Assembly (NCBI RefSeq): GCF_008831285.2
Contig: NC_045146.1
Location: 9,994,972-10,058,971, forward strand
From: Nymphaea colorata
Taxonomy: Eukaryota > Streptophyta > Magnoliopsida > Nymphaeales > Nymphaeaceae
Direction of reading: 5' to 3'
DNA length: 64,000 nt
The translations under genes and the position numbers were made by a program. Positions 56,879-64,000 of this stretch are shown piece by piece. Under the pieces are notes generated by a model. It did not search any database, was not told the DNA's origin, and worked only from the letters and a program-made list of their open reading frames with translations. Each line of letters begins with the position of its first letter. The first letter of the stretch is position 1.

Positions 56879-57416
56879 ACAACATCATTTCACACAAAAT
56901 CACATCCCTATACATGACAAAAATGCCCCAAAATCCTAACATTGATGCCTAACAAAATAAGACATCAATAGAAACGAACCAAGACGTGCCGGCACTATAC
57001 AAACAAAACCCAAAACCTCCCCAGTAGGACGTGAGTGAAGCCATCTACTCAACCTGCTGCCCATGGTCTGTCAAAACCTTAAAAAGAAAGCAAATGAAGG
57101 CTCAGCCTTCACAGTACGACAACAAGCCAGGAAAATGCCAAACCTTCTTAAGTAAGACTCAAATAAGAGAACAAATATCAACCCAATCTATCATCATGTC
57201 GTGTCAGAGTACGACACGTAAAGGCCACTTGATGGCCACACTAACACAACGTCAATCACATGCGAAGCATGCTTAAACATAACACTTGCATTCAGATCAG
57301 TCACATACACATTAGTCACATGCATTCCATCATATACATCACATTTTCATTAACTTCAGTGTATTAACAGTTCCTGTGGGTGCAAACACAGGCACGTGCA
57401 CATCGCGGGCAGCCTA

Positions 57417-57993
57417 TCATAGAATGATAACTGCATAGGACAACTACGAGCCAACCGCAGATCGAGGCTACTCTATGTGGTTTGGCTAAGTCTTCAAAAG
57501 ATGTGATTGATGAGATGATCGTTATGAATGTGTATGTTGTTGCATATACATTGCCATGGGCAATGATGCAATATGACGGCTAGCAATGACTGTTACTGTA
57601 TGTATAGACCTCATGTGGAGGTAATTGGAAGTATGGGTGCAATCGTGAAGTGTACTAACCTCATGTGCTAGCCAGTCATCTTGTGAATGTGTAACTATAA
57701 TGTTAAGAATGAATGAATAAGAGATGAGAGGCCAGTGGGATGTGGCTATGTGTTTGGGAGTTGTCCCGCTTTTGCCACTGGTCTCGCCTGTTCAGAGCGC
57801 AGGCGGTGCAAGGCCCCAGGGTTCTGTTGTGTGATGTGCTTGGAGCGTAGGCTCCCGCCTTCCCAACCTGGGTGTCCTAGGGAAGCCTGACTGTCTCTCA
57901 TTGGAACTCACACATCCATGGATGAGTACTCTACCGCTGCAGCGAATGGATGGATCCATACTGTTCTGGGCCACCACGTGGGTTGTCTCTCGG
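57417..57993. repeat. Inverted segment within the right LTR of element 2
   Basis: Reverse complement of 49593-50195. Left junction: GCCTA joins TCATAGAATGATAAC. Right junction: GTCTCTCGG joins TGCTTTCTAATGC. In the left LTR the order is GCCTATAG-CCGAGAGAC ... ATTCTATGA-TGCTTTC. Thus the inversion is clean on the right and loses about three bases on the left. The flanking LTR on both sides is collinear. Confidence 0.92.
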
Positions 57994-59487
57994 TGCTTTC
58001 TAATGCACAATTGGGGTCGAGGAGACACTCGACTCGATACCCCGCCTCATCTGTCCTAAACAGTTATCAATTCTACCATGCACATGCAAATGCGTAACAT
58101 TTTCAAAACAAACGACTAATAGCCTTTCTAAACCATTCATATCATATAGGCAACATACATATACTCATTCACAAGGCAATCAATCAATTAGTATCACAAT
58201 CCTAGGATCCTCTGATCCTAGGAACACACAATCACACATTGGCCTCAGGCAGGGATTTGCCTGGAATGCCGCCATACCTGTGGCGCGCTCACCAAATTCT
58301 TCAAAACTCCTCGAGCTTTGAACTCAAGGTCGACGGGACATGCCCGGTGTACCTGCAAACATAAACCAAAGGTAAGATTCCTACTAGATACCTAAACAAT
58401 TCAAACAAATACAAACAGAATTATTGAGGCACGTGTCATCGCCTCAAAAGGGGGTCGACGGGTAGTGTCGACCAACAAGCTCTCCATTAGGCCTCCTCCT
58501 TACAACTTGACGTTGGCACAAAATATCAAAACCCACAACCATCAATCAATCCATCACTAACATCTTCCTCAATAACGTTCTTTAATTAAGACATCAACCC
58601 CAAAGTCACCTTCAAATACGTATATTTTCCCCAATTAACTTCATGACACACCCGTTCACAAAATCATGTGCTACGTGCACCCTAAGACTGTTCTAAATCT
58701 TCCCCACAACCTCACAATCTCTACCATGCTTTCCTAATGCTTCGAAAATTAATCCATCATGCTTAAATGATCATCAAATGTATGAATCTTCGCTTTCCAA
58801 CATAGTCCTAAGCTTTCCCCCAAAAACAAAATCACTAACATGCGTTCTGAATAATCAATACTAAGCTCTTAGCATGCTCAAACAATAATTATACATGTTT
58901 TAGTATATAATATTCATTAATTTGAGCTTGATTAGGTATCGCTCACCCCAAAACAGGCGTCCAAACTGCTGTAATGCCTTCGACAGCCACCTCAAGCGTT
59001 CAATCGATCTCCAAACTGCCAAAAATCAACTGTCGTCAACACCTCCCAAGTCTCCTATTCACTGTTATGAGGGGAAAGACAAGTCCCCTAGCTGCAAACC
59101 GACCCAAAAGCCATATGTGAGTCAACAATCGACCAAAAGAAGTTCAAAAACCAAATCTGCCAGTAGGAGAGACCCACGGTAGTAGTGGGAAAAGCTAAAA
59201 CAAAAGAGGGGAAAAGGGCGCTGACAGGGAGGGGAGACAACGAAAGAGGGAGGGTTCGAGTAAAAAGTAAAACGACAGAGGGAAGGAAAATCGAGCGGGG
59301 AAATGGGAGAAATGGTGCAGGGGAGACGAACGGGGTGAGGAGGGTGCTTTAGCAGAAAGGGAGAGGAAGAGAACATGCGGCAGGGGGGGGGGTGCTGTCG
59401 AAGGAGGAAGAAGCAGCGTGGGAGGGAGGTGAAGAAGCAGACAGAGAGGGCGGGAGAGGGAGCTTACCCACGCAGCCGCCGTCACCA

Positions 59488-59553
59488 CCGCCGCCGCTGC
59501 CGTCGCCGCCACCGGTCCAGCCGCCGCCGCTGCCGTCGCCGCCACCGGTCCAG
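59488..59553. repeat. 33-bp tandem duplication in the GCC-rich LTR tract
   Basis: Two adjacent copies of a 33-bp unit ending CCACCGGTCCAG (59488-59520 and 59521-59553). The left LTR (51675-51730) has one. Arose after insertion, probably by slippage. Confidence 0.88.
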
Positions 59554-59733
59554 CCACCGCCACCACCCACCGCCACTTCTTCTCTCCACTAGCACGGATA
59601 ACCCCAGGAGCACAACGAAGGAGAACAAGGAAAGTCGAGGGAGGAGGGCCCTCGCGTCGGGCTTCTTCACTCCAACGGGTTCGGGTCCGGGTCTGGACCC
59701 GATCCGGCTCACCTGCGCAAGACGAACGTTACA

Positions 59734-59738
59734 GTCTA
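59734..59738. other. Target-site duplication of element 2 (right copy)
   Basis: GTCTA, identical to 48913-48917. Confidence 0.92.
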
Positions 59739-62200
59739 TGTTTGGTTTTTTTTTTTTGAAGATAGCTTAAAATAGCATATATTTCATCATTCTTCATAAC
59801 ATTCTCGCTCCTTCATTGAATTTGGTTCTTTAAAGGGGAAGGTGTGAAAGGTATATTTTCACATCCAACATCCAACTTACTAATGTAGTTATATGCTACC
59901 TTGAGATGGTACTAGCATTGGACACTAACTCTTATTTTTACATGACCACATGATATGTTTCAATGTAACCTCAACATGGTGGCAATCAAAGGAGGAGCCA
60001 AGGGGAGGTTGTGATTAGTAATGAATGTCTTAACATAAAATCTATCATTTAAAAGCCTCTTAATGACCATCTTTGCAGGGAATTCATATTTGGAAGTCTC
60101 CATATGATTCTTTTTTTTTTGCTTTATTGCACTTTCACGGTTCTTCTTTTGAACATATATGTCTTTTTTATGTTGATCCTTTTTTTATTATTTACTTGGC
60201 TCTTCTTCCTTACACTCAACCCATGGGTGAATGTATAGTTATAAATATGAAGACATCTTCATTGTCATTGAACTCCGTACCTACATTGGAGCATCAAACT
60301 CATCAACTTCCATGTTCTTGCATGTGTACATTCACTATAAAACTTTCCTCTGGCTCATGTTTATAAGGAGTATACTCACATGCATTAAAGACAACATTTT
60401 CTTGTTTGTGCATACAATTATGAAGCTTATTGCAAGCTTTAAACTCATTTATATGCTTTTTTTGCATGCCTAGATCAACTAGAACATTTTCCTCTACTTA
60501 TACACTTTAACATCACTTGAAGAACACTTTCCTCTGCTCCATGCACATCAATACTAACTTCATTTTGAAAGGTGTAATTATGTGTGATGATAGTATTTAT
60601 GTGAAACAAGTAACAACAACTGTAAGATTTGATATAACATTACATTAATGCATGTGCTTACCATTACTAGTTCAGAGAAAGGGATGTAACATCAATAAAA
60701 TATAATATGGTTTCCCATAGTAGGTATTATCTAAACTAAAATGACAGCATATAACATTTTATAGATAGAGGATGATGAAAAAAACCTAGAATAATAGCAA
60801 TGTTGTTATAACTGTTGTTCAATTTTAATATGATATAGAGGATTAAAAATGCACAGACATGTAAGTTGTAGCAACCAGTTGTCCCTTTTACTAGACATGG
60901 CTATAACCAACCAACATATGCTACAGCCTGTTTATGCTTTGATAGAATCTCCTTTACTTTCAACCATTCAAATGTTTTTCCTACAATGCTTAAAAGGTGA
61001 TGTAAGTGCTTCCCTCAGTGGCGGAGTTATGTTGTGGCTGTTGTGGATAATTAGCCATGTCTGCCCATAACATTTGCTTTACTTACACATAGGTGCTTCA
61101 ATAGTTTTCAACTTTTTACATATAAGTGTTCATTAAATTTTGAAATTTAAGTAATGGTGCCCCTTAGCTAGAAATTTCTAGATATGCCATTGTGTCTCCC
61201 TTGTCCATATAGTGAATTATTATAGTTGGTAAACTTGTCGATCTGATTTGCAAGTTGCAGGAGTCAGTTAAGGTCATCTGTTTATTAGGTCATGATTCAG
61301 GAACCACCCACGTTAGTTAAAATCCTTAACTAATTACATATTTTTTTTGTCTTGTATTGCTGAACACGAAAGTTTGTTATTTGTTGAATTGTGAAACAAT
61401 ATATTAGTCTGTGATGATTTTAAAATAGTTTTATCTTGCTGTAAACTTGCATTTTTGTTCACCTTCAACAACTTCCTGATGAAAAGAGAGCAGATAATAG
61501 GTACACACTCAGGCTGTCTTTCCCCTAAGTTAAGCATTCACTGCTAAGCTTATCAAACATACACACAAACCTTCATATTACAAATTATTCAGTTTTAGTT
61601 GAGGAAAAATAAACAAATATGAGCTCTTGACAGACTTACCTTTTTTTTTTAATTGTAATAAACTGTTTGTATAACTTTATAACCTAATTCAGTCGAGTTA
61701 GTGAGCCAACTTGCTAACTCGTGTAATCCAGCGGCTAGCTAGTATGAGTTGTACAAATTTGCCAACTATGAATTAATTTCTATTCATTATCTTCTTTTAC
61801 ATTCACTACATTATTGTTCACTGGATGTGTAGCCTATGAGTAGACCATAAGAGGAGTAGACCGTAGAGGCTTTGACCAAAAGAAAGTTGTGTTGAATCCC
61901 TTCAAATCGAGTGGGAAGACAAGTTTATTTTCAAAAACATGATTTGTGGAAATAAAGGTGGCGAGTGCAAACAGATAATGGGGACACATTTGAAACCCAC
62001 TTTTTATTACAAAAGTGAAGGGTGTTTTATCCCTTTTTTTATTTGCTGCATTACCGTTCGAACTTAAGGAAAATATATAAACACTACACGGAACAGACAA
62101 AACAGATATAACAAAACACAAACACCAGACATCATGAACAGAATGGACACGATGTTTCATTTCAAAAATTATCAAACAGTGAACAAACAAAACTATTGTT
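59739..62200. other. AT-rich intergenic DNA, no gene seen
   Basis: Only short frames without recognised domains (for example 60073-60366 plus, 61834-62190 minus). Poly-T tracts at 59746 and 61641. Nothing links it with the host DNA left of element 2 apart from the target duplication. Confidence 0.45.
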
Positions 62201-64000
62201 CATGATACAGACCTACCTAGGGCACTGCCCAGAGCAGCCGACAGCATGCCAAGAGCGGCCAAAAGTGCGGCCGAGGGCCACCTAGCAGGACAGGTTGAAG
62301 GCGTCGGCCAGGGCCGAGCGTACCATATGCTGCCAGCCGCGTTGCATAATGTAGCTGTCGAAGGTGAGAAAAAGCTAAGTGAGGTTAACACGATTTGTAG
62401 TGAGGTTATCTCCAAGGGTCGTTTGCGGCAAGCGGCAGCAGCCAAGGAATCCTGTTTAGGGCCAAGGGAGGCTATTCGCCTTGGTGAGACAGCGATGGGC
62501 GACCAGCATCCAAGGTAGGTTATGTGTGGGAGACAGTGCATCGACAAGAGGACTGGACCCGGTATAGACCAAGCTAGTCCAAATGCCAAGACCGAACCCA
62601 GCAAGGATGACAGTAGCCTAGGGCAAACCTAAGCATGTGCAGCGGCTGAACCCAGCAGCCTAGGGCGAACCTAGGTGGGTGCAAGCCGAGAGGTGGTAGA
62701 GACAGATGAGTCTGGGCAAAACCCAAACAAGTTAAGGCGGACCCACCGGTCCGATCATCTAAGAGCGGTAGAGATCGAACGGATACAGGTGTGGATTGCT
62801 CTTTGCTTTTGTATTTGCTTTTTTGCTTTTGCTTTTGTATCGTTTTGGTTTAAGACACTTAGAAAACAGAGACGTTGTTAAGTCTATTTAAACTTGTAAT
62901 TAGCATGAAACCCTAGGCATTATTGAAGTTAATGAAATTTTGAGGTTCTTTTCTCTCTCTTCTTCCGCAGGTGTCCACCCCCGATCGGCGGCTGCCAGAT
63001 TTCTTCTACAACTCCGTCAGCCACTCTTCCTTCTTCTTCTTCTTCTCCACGGCAGAACAAGGCTACGGTTTGAGGATGTAGAGGAGCGGCTGCCGACAAC
63101 CACGTACATCCCGACCAGCAAGTATTAGTTCGATCTTTGGTGCATAACCACAAGGGAGTAGAGGTTTTGATCGACACTAGAGACCGCAGCTAAGGAGGAC
63201 GGCGCCCATGGCTCTGGTGGCGGCATCCAAGGTACAAACAACGTTCAACAATCCTTCGAAAAGGCAAGTATTTGTTTCTCCATCGGTGCTTCCATTCAAG
63301 GATTGTTTTTGTAGATCTAAACAATCTAACATCACTGATGCATGCTCGATTCCGTCAAATACGGTCTAACAAGGGTGTAGATTGGATGATTTCGATCTAG
63401 ATCTAAGATCAAACGAGGTTGAAGGACCAAACGAGTGAGACGCATTCATCCATCATACCGGCGGGTGTCTAACACTGATCTTCTTGGGCTGAAAACCGTG
63501 TTAGATCCAGCCTTACTTGTCCGCCTACGATTGCTCATTCATAATCTGTAATTGGCAACGAGACTTGGAGAGAATCAACGTGGATCCGACGGATATCTAC
63601 CCACGGCCAGACTGCTGCTACCTACCACATATGAGACGACTGATAAAGTGAGATTTTCTGGCGATCGGTAGACGATTGAAGGGTGGCAGGATCCTTGCTA
63701 GAATTGCGCAAGTCCGTGGATCAATCTGGCCTAATTTGACCTAGATCCGACCAAGATTGAAGAAGTTGTCATCCTCGGCCAAATTCAGGTGTCAAGCCGG
63801 TGACCCACAAGGGCAAACTCGTCGGATTCCGTCGAGAGACGACTGTCCCCTCATTTTCACTAAGAATCTGGGATTTTCTCTAAATCCGGTGACATGTCCA
63901 GCAACTTCCTAAAGTATTGCTAATTTCACATTTAGATTTGATTCGGGCTATTTCCTTTTTGGTTTGGCGTGAAGGAGTTGCGGCAGAAAGAAGGGGATAA
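62201..64000 (+). other. GC-richer DNA, possibly the end and leader of another retroelement
   Basis: Base composition changes at about 62200. 62240-62520 keeps a 90-codon Ala/Gly-rich frame with no known domain. 62800-62990 shows a T/G-rich stretch, then 'gaagttaatgaaattttgag' and a pyrimidine run ending 'ttccgcag|gtgtcc', reminiscent of the U5 end of a plant LTR or of a splice acceptor. A (CTT)n tract lies at 63029-63050. 63180-64000 has no gene. No PBS matching a tRNA could be assigned, so the identification is tentative. Confidence 0.3.

Larger units (their letters stand above)
48918..59733 (-). mobile_element. Ty3/gypsy LTR retrotransposon, element 2 (same family as element 1)
   Basis: About 10.8 kb, minus strand, flanked by GTCTA on both sides. 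LTR ends, PBS, PPT and polyprotein order are those of element 1, and LTR sequences are clearly related, so both belong to one Tekay/Del-like family. Roughly eighteen differences are visible in the first ~460 bp of the two LTRs, about three times as many as in element 1, suggesting an older insertion. Long pieces of pol remain open (511 and 441 codons), but gag has lost part of its zinc region and pol has at least five stops. Its right LTR holds a large internal inversion. Confidence 0.95.
56745..59733 (-). repeat. LTR of element 2, right copy (5' LTR), with internal inversion
   Basis: About 2989 bp, opening TGTCACACCCTGACC and closing GAACGTTACA. Both ends are in normal orientation, but 57417-57993 is reversed relative to the left LTR. 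Also differs by a ~35 bp deletion inside the inverted part and a 33-bp tandem duplication at 59488-59553. A TATA-like site is kept at 56871-56878. Confidence 0.94.

Noticed and set aside
62246-62518. 90-codon Ala/Gly-rich plus-strand frame
   Set aside because: No domain, composition follows the GC-rich DNA, and a minus-strand frame of similar length overlaps it.
1-64000. CRISPR arrays, prokaryotic operons or integrons
   Set aside because: The sequence is plant nuclear repeat DNA; none of the tandem repeats has regular short repeats with unique spacers.

Overview
This window is intergenic, transposon-dominated nuclear DNA from a flowering plant with a repeat-rich genome. The evidence is long-LTR Ty3/gypsy elements primed by initiator tRNA-Met, a CACTA (En/Spm) transposon remnant, a decayed Tat-type Ty3/gypsy element carrying a plant mobile domain, and degraded 5S rDNA units. 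I see no intact host protein-coding gene. The species cannot be named from this sequence alone.

Layout. 1-3822: AT-rich repeat DNA, including two copies of a dispersed repeat (R1) on the minus strand. 3828-14623: complete but non-autonomous Ty3/gypsy element 1, minus strand, with ~3 kb LTRs and a 5-bp target duplication (GAAAT); gag and pol are broken by stops and frameshifts. Element 1 sits against an antisense fragment (14629-15560) of the Tat-type ORF also found at 25.1-26.3 kb. 16990-18118 and 33305-34337: a ~1.1 kb direct repeat (R2). 18120-20560: an array of five or six decayed 5S rDNA units on the minus strand, period about 400-450 bp; single units recur at 32.3 and 38.6 kb. 20561-25100: AT-rich, no gene. 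25110-32232: the Tat-type element, plus strand, with PMD ORF, gag, protease, RT, RNase H, archaeal-type RNase H and the start of the linker to integrase, cut off where a 5S-type unit begins. 35.9-37.7 kb: a satellite-like block built on a GGTGCA core, followed by a strong inverted repeat. 39.85-46.12 kb: a CACTA remnant with the C-terminal part of TNPD (DUF4218-DUF4216), a Transposase_24/En-Spm second protein and, between that and the subterminal repeats, three exons with introns from a mitochondrial/plastid presequence protease (PREP) gene. 46.1-48.9 kb: no gene seen. 48918-59733: Ty3/gypsy element 2, same family and orientation as element 1, target duplication GTCTA; its right LTR carries a ~577 bp internal inversion. 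59.7-64 kb: AT-rich, then GC-richer DNA that may be the end and leader of another retroelement.

The two Ty3/gypsy elements share LTR ends, PBS, PPT and polyprotein order (gag, protease, RT, RNase H, integrase, chromodomain-like tail), consistent with the Tekay/Del chromovirus lineage. Neither can encode its own proteins now. Most coding losses are nonsense changes of the kind cytosine deamination makes, as expected for long-silenced methylated transposons. The most unusual observations are the PREP exons apparently carried by a CACTA element, the dispersed 5S rDNA units coupled to R1, the inverted segment inside one LTR, and the PMD-bearing Tat element present in both orientations.
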